Assembly (NCBI RefSeq): GCF_009749385.1
Contig: NZ_WBIN01000006.1
Span: forward strand, 124,001 to 188,000
Reading direction: 5' to 3'
From: Agromyces allii
GTDB lineage: Bacteria; Actinomycetota; Actinomycetes; Actinomycetales; Microbacteriaceae
DNA length: 64,000 nt
Shown here in pieces: positions 16,123 through 24,765 of the stretch. The position numbers and the translations under genes are program-made. The first letter of the stretch is position 1. The number at the start of each line of letters is the position of its first letter. The notes below the pieces were generated by a model, which saw only the letters and a program-made list of their open reading frames with translations, was not told where the DNA came from and ran no database searches.

Positions 16123-16160
16123 CGACGCGGCACCCGACGCTCGGCGGCGGCGAGCCCCGC

Positions 16161-17603
16161 CTACTGCTCGGCGTGCGCCTCGAGGAACGCGTACACCTCG
16201 GCGTCGTCGACGCCCGGGAACGTGCCCGACGGCAGCGGCGAGAGCACATGCGCGTGCAGGCGCGCGCTCGGCCAGGCGCGCCCGGCCCAGCGCTCGGCGA
16301 GCCCGTCGGGCGCCCGGCGGCAGCACGCCTCGTCGGGGCACGTGGAGACCGCGCGCAGCGTGGTCTCGCGACCGCGGAACCACTTGGCCTGCGCGAACGG
16401 CACGCCGACCGAGATCGAGAACTCCGCGGCATCCGTTCGACCGGTCTGCGTGGCGCACCAGAACGTGCCGGCGGGGGTGTCGGTGTACTGGTAGTTCTCG
16501 GTCGTGCGGTTGGTGTGCTCGAACGCGGTGCGTGCGCTCCACTTCTTGCAGACCCACTGGCCCTCGATCGAGCCCGTGACGTCGGTGGGCAGCGGCAGCC
16601 CGTCGTTCTCGTAGCCCTTGAGCAGGGCGCCGTCGCCGGCTACGCGCAGGAAGTGCACGGTCATGTCGAGGTAGGTCGTGCCGAGGTTCGTGAAGCGCAG
16701 TGCCGCGGCCTCGTGCGTGACGCCGAACGCGTCGCGGAAGTCCTCGATGGCGAGGCGCTTCTCCTTCTTGGCCTGCTGGAGGAAGGCGACCGACGCGTCG
16801 CGCGGCATGAGGCAGGCCGCGGCGAAGTAGTTGATCTCGAGCCGCTGCCAGAGGAACTCGTCGTAGCTCGCGGGCGGCTGGTGGCCGAGCAGTCGGTGCG
16901 CCATGGCCTGGAGCGCCATCGAGCGCAGGCCGTGCCCGCCCGGGATCGACGCGGGCGGCAGGTAGATGCGGCCGTTCGAGAGGTCGGTGATCGACCGCGT
17001 GGAGTCGGGCAGGTCGTTGACGTAGATGAGCTGGAACCCGAGGCGTTCGGCCATGACGCTCACCTCGCGGTGCGTGACGGCACCCGTGCGGTGGCCGGCC
17101 GCGCGCACCTGCTCCTCGGCGAGTTGCTCGATGTCGGGCAGGTGGTTGGCGCGTTCGCGCATGCGCTCGCGCAGGTCGGTGTTGGCCCGGCGGGCCTCTT
17201 CAGGGGTCGCGATGGCCTGGCTCGCGCGCCGTTGCAGCTCGCGATGCAGGCCGACGATCGCCTCGAGGGTCTCGTCGCCGATGCCGCGGCCCGCGCGGAT
17301 CGCCGGCAGCCCGAGGCTCGCGTAGAGCGGGCTCGCCTGCGCGCGCCCGAGCTCGAGCTCGAGGGCCGCCCGCGGGCTCGGCGCCTCGCGGGAGAGCAGG
17401 TCTTCGAGCCCCACGCCGAACGCCGTCGCGAGCGCGTCGAGCGTCGACAGCTTGGGCTCGCGCTTGCCGTTCTCGATGAGCGAGAGCTGCGACCCCGCGA
17501 GCCCGACGGCCTCGCCCGCCTGGTCGAGGGTCATGCCGCGCTCGCCGCGGAAGTGTCGGATGCGCTGACCCAGGGTCGCGAGATCGGTGGTTCCGGCCTT
17601 CAT
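16161..17603 (-). CDS. RamB-like ScfR family transcriptional regulator (XRE HTH plus IrrE-like domain)
   Basis: A 480-residue regulator of the short-chain fatty acyl-CoA-responsive (ScfR) family, which includes RamB, a regulator of acetate and propionate metabolism in actinobacteria. Residues ~10-65 are a Cro/C1-type HTH ([35 protein letters not shown]). Residues ~170-300 are an ImmA/IrrE-like domain, but its zinc motif reads MAHRLLGH, so the catalytic Glu of HExxH is Arg and peptidase activity is unlikely. The C-terminal half is DUF2083-like with a Cys cluster (STCPDEACC). It is divergent from pckG across 138 nt, so pckG and its own gene are the likely targets. Confidence 0.88.
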   Translation of the reverse strand: MKAGTTDLATLGQRIRHFRGERGMTLDQAGEAVGLAGSQLSLIENGKREPKLSTLDALATAFGVGLEDLLSREAPSPRAALELELGRAQASPLYASLGLPAIRAGRGIGDETLEAIVGLHRELQRRASQAIATPEEARRANTDLRERMRERANHLPDIEQLAEEQVRAAGHRTGAVTHREVSVMAERLGFQLIYVNDLPDSTRSITDLSNGRIYLPPASIPGGHGLRSMALQAMAHRLLGHQPPASYDEFLWQRLEINYFAAACLMPRDASVAFLQQAKKEKRLAIEDFRDAFGVTHEAAALRFTNLGTTYLDMTVHFLRVAGDGALLKGYENDGLPLPTDVTGSIEGQWVCKKWSARTAFEHTNRTTENYQYTDTPAGTFWCATQTGRTDAAEFSISVGVPFAQAKWFRGRETTLRAVSTCPDEACCRRAPDGLAERWAGRAWPSARLHAHVLSPLPSGTFPGVDDAEVYAFLEAHAEQ

Positions 17604-17619
17604 GCCTTAAGCCTATCGA

Positions 17620-17635
17620 AAGAACACTCATTCTT
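17620..17635. promoter_or_regulatory. Small dyad in the RamB-like / pckG intergenic region
   Basis: AAGAA and TTCTT flank six bases (AAGAACACTCATTCTT) 17 nt from the regulator start. It is the most evident symmetry in the 138-nt divergent promoter region, but its arms are only five bases. No RamB-like box (TTTGCAAA type) was found. Confidence 0.25.
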
Positions 17636-17741
17636 AACTGCCGAATTGGTGCTTCGGATGTCGCAATCCGCCGCATTCTGGAAACACGAACCGATTCCGG
17701 GGCCGCTGCGAGGCGAAACCGGCACCACAGAAGGGACGACG

Positions 17742-19622
17742 ATGACCATCTCCGAGTTCACGCCCGGCACCGAGGCATCCGTCGAAGCATCCGCCACGAC
17801 CACTGCCGCCGTCGCACACGGCACGACCGACGCCGACCTGCGCGCCTGGGTCGCCGAGGTCGCCGCGCTCACCAAGCCCGACGAGATCGTCTGGTGCGAC
17901 GGCTCGAAGCACGAGGCCGACCTGCTCACCAAGCAGCTCGTGGCCGAGGGCAAGCTGATCAAACTGAACCCCGAGTGGCGCCCGAACAGCTATCTCGCAC
18001 GCACCGACCCGCGCGACGTCGCCCGGGTCGAGGACCGCACGTTCATCTGCTCGACCTACGAGGAGGACGCCGGCCCCACGAACAACTGGCGCGACCCGAA
18101 GGCCATGCGCGGCGAGCTCGACGACGTGTTCGACGGTTCGATGAAGGGCCGCACGATGTACGTCGTGCCCTTCTCGATGGGCCCGCTCGGCGGACCGATC
18201 AGCCAGCTCGGCGTCGAGATCACCGACTCGCCGTACGTCGTGCTCTCGATGGGCATCATGACCCGCATGGGCGAGCAGGTCTACCGCCTCATCGAGGCGG
18301 GCGAGCCCTGGGTGCGCACCGTGCACTCCGTCGGGCACCCGCTCGTCGACGGCGTCGGCCACCGCGTCGCCGAGGCCGAGTGGCCCTGCAACGAGACGAA
18401 GTACATCGTGCAGTTCCCCGACTCGCGTGAGATCTGGTCGTACGGTTCGGGCTACGGGGGCAACGCGCTGCTCGCGAAGAAGTGCTTCGCGCTCCGCATC
18501 GCGAGCGTCATGGCGCGCGACGAGGGCTGGCTCGCCGAGCACATGCTGCTCATCAAGATCACCTCGCCCGAGGGCGGCGTCTACCACGTGGCGGCGGCGT
18601 TCCCGTCGGCGTGCGGCAAGACGAACCTCGCCATGCTCCAGCCGACGATCCCCGGCTGGAAGGTCGAGACCATCGGCGACGACATCGCCTGGATGCGTCC
18701 CGGCGCCGACGGCCGCCTGTACGCGATCAACCCCGAGGCCGGCTTCTTCGGCGTCGCCCCCGGCACGGGCGCGTCGACGAACCCGACCGCGGTCGACACG
18801 CTCTGGGGCAACACGATCTTCACGAACGTGGCGCTGCGCCCCGACGGCGACGTCTGGTGGGAGGGCCTCACCGACACCGCGCCGGCCGAGCTCACCGACT
18901 GGGAGGGCAACCCCTGGACGCCCGCGTCCGGCCGCCCGGCAGCGCACCCGAACTCGCGCTTCACGGTGGCCGCGGCCCAGTGCCCGCAGCTCGCCGACGA
19001 CTGGGACGCGCACGACGGCGTGCCGATCGACGCGATCCTCTTCGGCGGCCGCCGTGCGACGAACGTGCCGCTCGTGGCCGAGGCCCGCAGCTGGAAGCAC
19101 GGCGTCTTCATGGGCGCGACCATCTCGAGCGAGAAGACCGCGGCCGCCGAGGGCACCGTCGGCGAACTGCGCCGCGATCCGTTCGCGATGCTCCCGTTCT
19201 GCGGCTACAACATGGCCGACTACTGGAGCCACTGGGTCAGGATGGGCCGCACGCTCGGCACGAACGCGCCGCGCATCTTCCAGGTGAACTGGTTCCGCAA
19301 GGCGAACGACGGCTCGTTCCTCTGGCCCGGGTTCGGCGAGAACGCCCGCGTGCTCGAGTGGATCGTCGGCCGCCTCGAGGGAACCGCAGACGTCGAGGAG
19401 ACGCCGATCGGCCTGCTCCCGGCATCCGGCGCGCTGAACCTCGACGGCCTCGACATCACCGACGAGGCGCTCGAGCACCTGTTCGACGTCGACCCCGCCT
19501 CGTGGCTCGCCGAGTGCGCCCTGACCGAGGAGTACTTCGAACAGTTCGGCGACCGCGTGCCGGCCGCCCTGCGCGCCGAGCTCGCGAGCCTGCGCTACCA
19601 CCTGGAGCACCAGCAGGCGTAG
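17742..19622 (+). CDS. pckG: Phosphoenolpyruvate carboxykinase (GTP)
   Basis: GTP-dependent PEPCK of 626 residues, the usual length. It converts oxaloacetate to PEP and opens gluconeogenesis. The P-loop and reactive Cys291 are in [12 protein letters not shown]. The family signatures [34 protein letters not shown], the metal-binding [22 protein letters not shown] and the guanine-binding [10 protein letters not shown] and NWFRK segments are all present. The first ~25 residues are a Thr/Ala-rich tail. ATG 17742 follows GAAGGGACG. Regulation by the divergent RamB-like protein is likely. It is followed by a long hairpin at 19681. Confidence 0.97.
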   Translation: MTISEFTPGTEASVEASATTTAAVAHGTTDADLRAWVAEVAALTKPDEIVWCDGSKHEADLLTKQLVAEGKLIKLNPEWRPNSYLARTDPRDVARVEDRTFICSTYEEDAGPTNNWRDPKAMRGELDDVFDGSMKGRTMYVVPFSMGPLGGPISQLGVEITDSPYVVLSMGIMTRMGEQVYRLIEAGEPWVRTVHSVGHPLVDGVGHRVAEAEWPCNETKYIVQFPDSREIWSYGSGYGGNALLAKKCFALRIASVMARDEGWLAEHMLLIKITSPEGGVYHVAAAFPSACGKTNLAMLQPTIPGWKVETIGDDIAWMRPGADGRLYAINPEAGFFGVAPGTGASTNPTAVDTLWGNTIFTNVALRPDGDVWWEGLTDTAPAELTDWEGNPWTPASGRPAAHPNSRFTVAAAQCPQLADDWDAHDGVPIDAILFGGRRATNVPLVAEARSWKHGVFMGATISSEKTAAAEGTVGELRRDPFAMLPFCGYNMADYWSHWVRMGRTLGTNAPRIFQVNWFRKANDGSFLWPGFGENARVLEWIVGRLEGTADVEETPIGLLPASGALNLDGLDITDEALEHLFDVDPASWLAECALTEEYFEQFGDRVPAALRAELASLRYHLEHQQA

Positions 19623-19680
19623 CGGTCGACCGTGGTGATGCGCCCCGTCGCGAAGCGGGGCGCATCGCCCATGCGGTGAG

Positions 19681-19732
19681 CGGATGCCGCGGGCCGGCGC
19701 GCACGGGAAGGTGCGCCGGCTCGCGGCATCCG
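19681..19732 (+). terminator. Terminator hairpin after pckG
   Basis: Arms 19681-19704 and 19711-19732, starting CGGATGCCGCG, pair with one mismatch and a two-base bulge around a six-base loop. It starts 58 nt after the pckG stop and contains the CGGATGCCG word. The remainder of the 240-nt gap to the next gene shows no other feature. Confidence 0.65.
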
Positions 19733-19862
19733 TTCGTTCCGCCGCGGCCGACGCCGAGATGCGTCGCCCGCCCCGCTCCGCGTCGCCTGCCACGCGCCGC
19801 CCCGGCACGTCGTGCGTCGACTTCCCGCCGACCCCGCTAGCGTGTGGCGCAGAGGGGGCGGA

Positions 19863-20303
19863 ATGGAGTTCGGCAGGCTCATCGAATCGGTCGGCGAGAT
19901 CATCGACGTGCTCGGCGTCGTCGCGATCGTCGTCGGCGTGCTCTACGCGAGCGTCGACGCAGCGCTTCGCGGCCTGCGACGCCGCAGCCCGATCTACACG
20001 CGGTTCCGCCGCGTGCTCGGCAGGGCGATCCTGCTCGGCCTCGAGCTGCTCGTCGCGGCCGACATCATCAAGACCGTCGCGGTCACCCCGACGCTCGAGT
20101 CGGTCGGCGTGCTCGCGATCATCGTGCTCATCCGGACGTTCCTCAGCTGGTCGCTCGAGCTGGAGATCTCGGGCCGCTGGCCCTGGCAGAAGCGCGTCGC
20201 CGCTGACGACGCGGGCGCCGACGCAGCCGACGCGGGCGCCGACGCAGCCGACGCCGACCCTGACGCCGCCGAGGCGCCGGCAGTCCGCCCGACCACGGCC
20301 TGA
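19863..20303 (+). CDS. DUF1622 family membrane protein
   Basis: A 146-residue membrane protein with three predicted helices: residues ~14-32 (IDVLGVVAIVVGVLYASVD), ~52-70 (ILLGLELLVAADIIKTVAV) and ~77-95 (VGVLAIIVLIRTFLSWSLE). The LELLVAADIIKT segment is characteristic of DUF1622. The C-terminal ~30 residues are an acidic Ala/Asp tail built from a perfect 21-bp tandem DNA duplication (20208-20228 and 20229-20249), giving GADAADA twice. ATG 19863 is preceded by AGGGGG. Function unknown. Confidence 0.75.
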   Translation: MEFGRLIESVGEIIDVLGVVAIVVGVLYASVDAALRGLRRRSPIYTRFRRVLGRAILLGLELLVAADIIKTVAVTPTLESVGVLAIIVLIRTFLSWSLELEISGRWPWQKRVAADDAGADAADAGADAADADPDAAEAPAVRPTTA

Positions 20304-20324
20304 CGCCACGTCCGCCGCCCGACG

Positions 20325-20406
20325 GCGCAACTCCGGACTCCGGGCGCTTTCGGCGGCGAGTCGCCGATGATCGACGGCGCGTCGCGCGGGCGCTCCGGAG
20401 TTGCGC
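20325..20406. terminator. Inverted repeat between convergent genes
   Basis: GCGCAACTCCGGA (20325-20337) and its exact complement (20394-20406) flank a GC-rich 56-nt interval containing further short dyads. Position between a plus-strand and a minus-strand gene end suggests a bidirectional 3' structure. Confidence 0.5.
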
Positions 20407-20454
20407 ACGGCGCGTCAGTCGCGCCGTCGCCGGGGCGAGGCGCCGTGGCCCGCC

Positions 20455-21315
20455 TCAGTCGAGGTGGCCGAGCACGCGCAGCAGCGACGTGGGTGCGTAG
20501 CGGTACTCCACGGTGCCGGTCGCGCCGGGCTCGACGGGCCCGATCCAGGTGCTGGTGCCCTCGTGCACGCGCACCCAGCCGTTCTCGAAGAGCAGCTCGG
20601 TGCCGACGACGAAGGCCATGGCGGGGGACTCGCCCTGGCGAACGGCGATCGATCCCTCGAACACCTGCGACGCCGAGGCATCCTGGTCGGCCTTGCACGT
20701 CACGCCGACGAGCGGGCGCGCGATGGGCGTCGGGAACCCGGCCGTCTCGAACGGGCTGGCCTTCGCGGCATCCGCGACGATCCCGAAGTTCACGCTCGTC
20801 GAGACGAGGCCGAGGTCGGCCTGGCCGTCGAGCACGAGGCGGCTCGAGACGCGGAAGCGGTAGAACAGGCGGCCCGATTCGCGGGCCGGGGGCAGCACGA
20901 CCGTGCTCGCCCAGTTGCGCGACCACGCGAGTGCGCCGTCGCCGCGGGTGGGCGGGTCGTAGAGTGCGGCGGTCACGCGCACCGCGCCGTCGGGCGCGGC
21001 GGGCGAGGCCTTGAGGCCGGATGCGCCCGCCTCGCCGGTCGGCGACACGTCGCGCACGGGGGTGAAGGCCGGCAGGCGCTGCGGCTGCCAGGTGCGCAGC
21101 CACGACTGCAGGCTGGACTGCACGCGGTCGAACGAGTCGCCGTGTCCGCGGCGGGCGACGGAGTCTTCGGCGACGGCGTTCGGCAGGTCCTCGATGAGGC
21201 CGACCGGCAGGGCGACGGCCAGGTCGACGGCCGGATCGGCGGCCGGGCGGCCGGGGGTGGAGGCGGCGCGTGCGTCGCGCACGTCGCGCAGGTCGGTCAC
21301 GGGGGCGATGCTCAT
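20455..21315 (-). CDS. Hypothetical protein
   Basis: I do not recognise this 286-residue protein. ATG 21315 has GAAGGA nine bases upstream. The N-terminal ~50 residues are Ala/Asp/Arg-rich (VRDARAASTPGRPAADPAVD). The rest is beta-rich in appearance, with VRVTAALYDPPTRGD, GRLFYRFRVSSRLVLDG and a closing GATGTVEYRYAPTSLLRVLG that could be a jelly-roll or lipocalin-like sheet. There is no signal peptide or membrane segment. Codon use and GC match the neighbours. It stands alone between a converging membrane gene and an ABC exporter gene on the same strand. The 228-nt gap upstream holds only the exporter's terminator. Confidence 0.6.
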   Translation of the reverse strand: MSIAPVTDLRDVRDARAASTPGRPAADPAVDLAVALPVGLIEDLPNAVAEDSVARRGHGDSFDRVQSSLQSWLRTWQPQRLPAFTPVRDVSPTGEAGASGLKASPAAPDGAVRVTAALYDPPTRGDGALAWSRNWASTVVLPPARESGRLFYRFRVSSRLVLDGQADLGLVSTSVNFGIVADAAKASPFETAGFPTPIARPLVGVTCKADQDASASQVFEGSIAVRQGESPAMAFVVGTELLFENGWVRVHEGTSTWIGPVEPGATGTVEYRYAPTSLLRVLGHLD

Positions 21316-21491
21316 GATGGGGTTTCCTTCGGTGCGGGTGGCTCTGGGCATCCGAGTTCCGGACGCAGAACCACACGCTACGAAGGCTCGGCCGACGATC
21401 CATCCGAGTGAGCCCTGAGGTTTTCTCGGGTCAGCCCCGAGATCCGCTCGAGCTCCGACCTCGGTGCCGGCCCGACACGGCCCGGAAGACA

Positions 21492-21528
21492 CGGATGCCG
21501 CGGCGCATCGCCCGCGCCGCGGCATCCG
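21492..21528 (-). terminator. Terminator hairpin after the ABC exporter gene
   Basis: Perfect 15-bp arms (21492-21506 and 21514-21528, CGGATGCCGCGGCGC) around a seven-base loop lie 16 nt beyond the exporter stop codon on the minus strand. Confidence 0.7.
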
Positions 21529-21543
21529 CCCTGCTGGGGCCTC

Positions 21544-23433
21544 TCAGACGAGCAACTGGTGCTCGGCGAGCTCGCGGTAGAGCGGCACGGAGGAGACGAG
21601 CTCGCCGTGCGTGCCCTCGCCGATGACCCGGCCGCCGTCGAGCACGACGATGCGGTCGGAGTCGATGACGGTCGACAGGCGGTGCGCGATGACGATGAGC
21701 GTGCGCCCGGCCGAGACCTGGTCGATGGCCTCGCGCATCATGCGCTCGTTGACGCCGTCGAGCGAGGAGGTCGACTCGTCGAGCAGCAGGATCGGCGGGG
21801 CCGCGAGCAGTGCGCGGGCGATCGCGAGGCGCTGGCGCTCACCGCCCGAGAGCATGATGCCGTCTTCGCCCACGGCGGCGGAGAGCCCGCGCGAGTCGCG
21901 GTCGAGCACCGAGCCGAGGTTGACGGCGCGCAGCACGTGCTCGCACTCCTCGTCGGTCGCGTCGGGGCTGCCGAGCAGCAGGTTGTCGCGCAGGGTTCCG
22001 GCGAGCACGGGGGCGTCCTGCTCGACGTAGCCGATCTGCGCGCGCAGTTCGGCTCGGTCGAGCGAGCGCAGGTCGAGCCCGCCCATGCGCACGGCGCCGA
22101 CCGAGGGGTCGTAGAACCGCTCGATGAGCGCGAGGATCGTCGACTTGCCGGCGCCCGAGGGGCCGACGAGGGCGATGCGCTGCCCGCGGGGGACCTCGAA
22201 CGAGACGCCGCGCAGCACGGGCTGCCGGTCGGTGACCGACGGCTCGACCGCCACGGAGTCGGCCGAGTCGTTCGCCGGGTCGGCGGGGTCGCTGCGCGTC
22301 GAGGCGTATGCGAAGTGCACGTCGTCGAAGCTGATGGCCGAGGCGTCGGGGAGCACGCCGGCGTTGGCCTCGCCGACCATGAGCGCGAGGGGAGCGAGGT
22401 CGCGGTCGTGCGCGTCTTCGTCGGGCAGGTCGAGGATCTCCTGGATGCGGCCGAGGGCGCCGAGCGCCTGGTTGACCGACGTGATCGCGCCGAAGAAGAG
22501 GCCGAGCGGCATGATCATCATGAACAGGAAGAGGATGAACGCCACGAGGTCGGCGACGGTGATCGCGTTGGAGGCCACGCGGTACCCGCCGACGCCGAGC
22601 ACGACGAGGAACGACACCTGCATCGCGATGCCCGCGACGGGCACGATGAGCGCCGAGATCTTCGCGACGTTGACGCCCATCTGCCAGGCGCCCTCGGCCT
22701 CGCCGTCGATGGTGCGCGTCTCGCGCTCGGTCGCGCCGGCGGCGCGGATGGTGCGCACGGCGCTGATCGCGCGCTCGACGGATGCCGCGACGTCGCCGAC
22801 CTTGGACTGCGCGGCGTGCGAGGCGTCGCGCACCTTGCGCGAGAGCAGGGTCACGGTGGTGATCGCGACGAGGACCACGAGCAGCGTGAGGCCGAGCAGC
22901 ACGGGATCGATGACGAGCATGGCGATGAGCGCGCCGATGAACGTGACGGTGCCGCCGATGGCCTCGACGAGGCCCTGCGTGAGCACGGCCCGCAGCATGG
23001 TCGTGTCGCTGCCGACGCGTGAGACGAGGTCGCCGGTGCGGCGCGTGTCGAACTCGGAGATCGGCAGGTTCAGCAGCTTCGCGACGAGGCGCTTGCGGCT
23101 CGAGAGCACGATGCCCTCGCCGGTGCGCTGCAGCAGGTAGTGCTGGTAGCCCGAGATGACGCCGCTCACGACGACGAGCGCGATGAGCGCCCAGACGATG
23201 GTGCCGAGCGGGTCGCCGGCCTCGACGATCGTGATCACCTGGCTGACGAGCAGCGGCTGGGCGAGGCTCGCGAGCGCACCGATGATCGAGAGCACGGCGA
23301 CCCAGATGAGCACGGGGCGGTGCTCGAAGATGAAGGGCAGCAGTTGCCTGAAGGATGCGCGCGGGCCGTCGGTCTTGGTCGGGCGGGCGAAGGGATTGCG
23401 GCGGGGGGCGGTACGGTTCTGCGTCTGGCTCAT
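21544..23433 (-). CDS. ABC exporter, fused permease and ATP-binding protein
   Basis: A 629-residue half-transporter of the MsbA/LmrA type. Residues ~35-330 hold six membrane helices, beginning with VLIWVAVLSIIGALASLAQPL. The ATPase half has Walker A GPSGAGKST, the signature LSGGERQRLAIARALL, Walker B ILLLDESTSSLD and the switch IAHRLST. Residues ~385-420 contain an acidic insert (DPADPANDSADSVAVEP). Start ATG 23433 has AGGAAGAG five bases upstream. The substrate (drug, lipid or peptide) cannot be told. It is a single gene, so it would act as a homodimer. Confidence 0.9.
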   Translation of the reverse strand: MSQTQNRTAPRRNPFARPTKTDGPRASFRQLLPFIFEHRPVLIWVAVLSIIGALASLAQPLLVSQVITIVEAGDPLGTIVWALIALVVVSGVISGYQHYLLQRTGEGIVLSSRKRLVAKLLNLPISEFDTRRTGDLVSRVGSDTTMLRAVLTQGLVEAIGGTVTFIGALIAMLVIDPVLLGLTLLVVLVAITTVTLLSRKVRDASHAAQSKVGDVAASVERAISAVRTIRAAGATERETRTIDGEAEGAWQMGVNVAKISALIVPVAGIAMQVSFLVVLGVGGYRVASNAITVADLVAFILFLFMMIMPLGLFFGAITSVNQALGALGRIQEILDLPDEDAHDRDLAPLALMVGEANAGVLPDASAISFDDVHFAYASTRSDPADPANDSADSVAVEPSVTDRQPVLRGVSFEVPRGQRIALVGPSGAGKSTILALIERFYDPSVGAVRMGGLDLRSLDRAELRAQIGYVEQDAPVLAGTLRDNLLLGSPDATDEECEHVLRAVNLGSVLDRDSRGLSAAVGEDGIMLSGGERQRLAIARALLAAPPILLLDESTSSLDGVNERMMREAIDQVSAGRTLIVIAHRLSTVIDSDRIVVLDGGRVIGEGTHGELVSSVPLYRELAEHQLLV

Positions 23434-23507
23434 CGTCTCTTCCTGGGCGGCCGCGGATGTCGCATCGATCGGATTCCGCACGGTTCGCCCCGAACAGCCT
23501 ACGTCGC

Positions 23508-23735
23508 TCAGCTGCGCCCGTACTTCTTGTGCACCGCCTGCTTGGAGACCTCGAGCGCGAGCGCGATGAGCTGCCAGCTCGACCCGGCCGCTCTCGCCCG
23601 GCGCACGGCGATCGCCTCGGCGCGGTCGAGCTCGCGCGTGACCTCGATGCGCGCGTGGTGCAGGTCGCGGAGTGCCCGGTAGGGGTCGTCGCCGTCGGCT
23701 GCGGCGATCGCGGTGCGGAGGGTCGTGTCGTCCAT
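23508..23735 (-). CDS. Small helix-turn-helix protein
   Basis: A 75-residue protein that is helical throughout. The C-terminal part AAGSSWQLIALALEVSKQAVHKKYGRS reads as an HTH of the type found in small actinobacterial DNA-binding proteins (an SWQLIALALEVSKQAV recognition unit). The N-terminal half is a charged helix (ALRDLHHARIEVTRELDRAEA). ATG 23735 is supported by two tandem palindromes immediately upstream, the expected place for an autoregulated promoter. Homologues I recall are annotated only as HTH or hypothetical proteins. Confidence 0.7.
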   Translation of the reverse strand: MDDTTLRTAIAAADGDDPYRALRDLHHARIEVTRELDRAEAIAVRRARAAGSSWQLIALALEVSKQAVHKKYGRS

Positions 23736-23737
23736 GT

Positions 23738-23783
23738 CGTCAACCGTAATTGACGATGGGTGGATCGTCAACTCAGATTGACG
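23738..23783. promoter_or_regulatory. Two tandem palindromic sites CGTCAA-N6-TTGACG
   Basis: CGTCAA-N6-TTGACG occurs at 23738-23755 and again at 23766-23783, 28 bp centre to centre, so the two lie on nearly adjacent helical faces. The first begins 3 nt upstream of the small HTH gene; the second overlaps the 3' end of psuK. Cooperative binding by the HTH protein at its own promoter is the obvious inference. Confidence 0.65.
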
Positions 23784-24765
23784 TCGGTGATTGCGCCGTC
23801 GACGGAGCCGTCTTCGAGTCGCTCGACGACGCCGTGTGTGCGCCCGGCTGCGTGAGCACGGATGCCGCGGCGCGATGCCCGGCGAGGGCCGCCGTCGCGG
23901 CATCCGCACCGCGCAGGGTCGCCGCGAGGAAGCCGGCCGCGAACGCGTCGCCCGCACCCGTGAGGTCGCGGATGCCGGCGACCGGCTCGACGTCGACGCG
24001 CGCCGCGAGGCGGCCGTCGACGATGACGTCGGTCGGCAGCGCGCCGTGCTTGACGACGACGGTGGGCGCGACCGATGCCGCGAGCGGGCCGCCGCCCGTC
24101 AGCCCGAGCAGTGCCGCCTCGTCCTCGTTGGCGAAGAGCACGTCGGGGCGGATGCCGCGCACGAGGTCGAGCGCGAACCCGACGCCGAGTCCTTCGAGCA
24201 GGCCCGTCGACGATGCGTCGATCGAGACGCCGGTGGTCGCGTCGCCGGCACGGTCGTCCCTGGCGAGGGCGGCCAGCCGCACCAGCTCGCTCCGCATGGG
24301 TTCCCGCTCGAACCCGTAGGCGGGCAGGTGAAGCCATGCGACGTCGTCGAGCCACGCCGCCTCGACGGCCGACAGTTCGGCCGAGGCGCCGCGATCGGGG
24401 TACATCGTGCGTTCGCCGTCGACGTCGACGAGGAGCACCACGGTGCCGGTGCGTCCGGCGTGCTGCACGCGCACGTCGACCCCGCTCGCGGCGAGGGCTG
24501 CCTCGAGCGCGTCGCCCGCGGCATCCGCTCCCACCCGGCCGATGAACCGGGTCGGCACGAGCCGCGCCGCGAGGGCCGCGACGTTCGCCGCGCTGCCGCC
24601 CCTGGCGCGGTGGACGCGCGCCGCGGTGTCGGTCGCGTGGTGCACGGGCTCGCTCGCCCACACCACGATGTCCTCGACGAGGTCGCCCGCGACGGCGAGC
24701 ACGCCCGTCGCACCCGAGTCGCCCGCCGCGCCGTCCGCGCCGGCCGCCTCACCCCGCGACGGCAC
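23773..24765 (-). CDS. psuK: PfkB family carbohydrate kinase, probable pseudouridine kinase
   Basis: A 330-residue ribokinase-like enzyme. The N-terminal substrate motif is GGSAANVAALAARL (about residue 56) and the PfkB C-terminal signature with anion hole and catalytic Asp is DLTGAGDAFAAGFL. It would phosphorylate pseudouridine to the 5'-phosphate used by PsuG, whose gene it overlaps by 17 nt. The identity rests on that pairing; ribokinases look similar. The last ~20 residues (Ser/Ala-rich) run into the tandem palindromes of the next gene. The CDS contains an inverted CGGATGCCGCG pair at 23859/23896. Confidence 0.8.
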   Translation of the reverse strand: MPSRGEAAGADGAAGDSGATGVLAVAGDLVEDIVVWASEPVHHATDTAARVHRARGGSAANVAALAARLVPTRFIGRVGADAAGDALEAALAASGVDVRVQHAGRTGTVVLLVDVDGERTMYPDRGASAELSAVEAAWLDDVAWLHLPAYGFEREPMRSELVRLAALARDDRAGDATTGVSIDASSTGLLEGLGVGFALDLVRGIRPDVLFANEDEAALLGLTGGGPLAASVAPTVVVKHGALPTDVIVDGRLAARVDVEPVAGIRDLTGAGDAFAAGFLAATLRGADAATAALAGHRAAASVLTQPGAHTASSSDSKTAPSTAQSPTSI

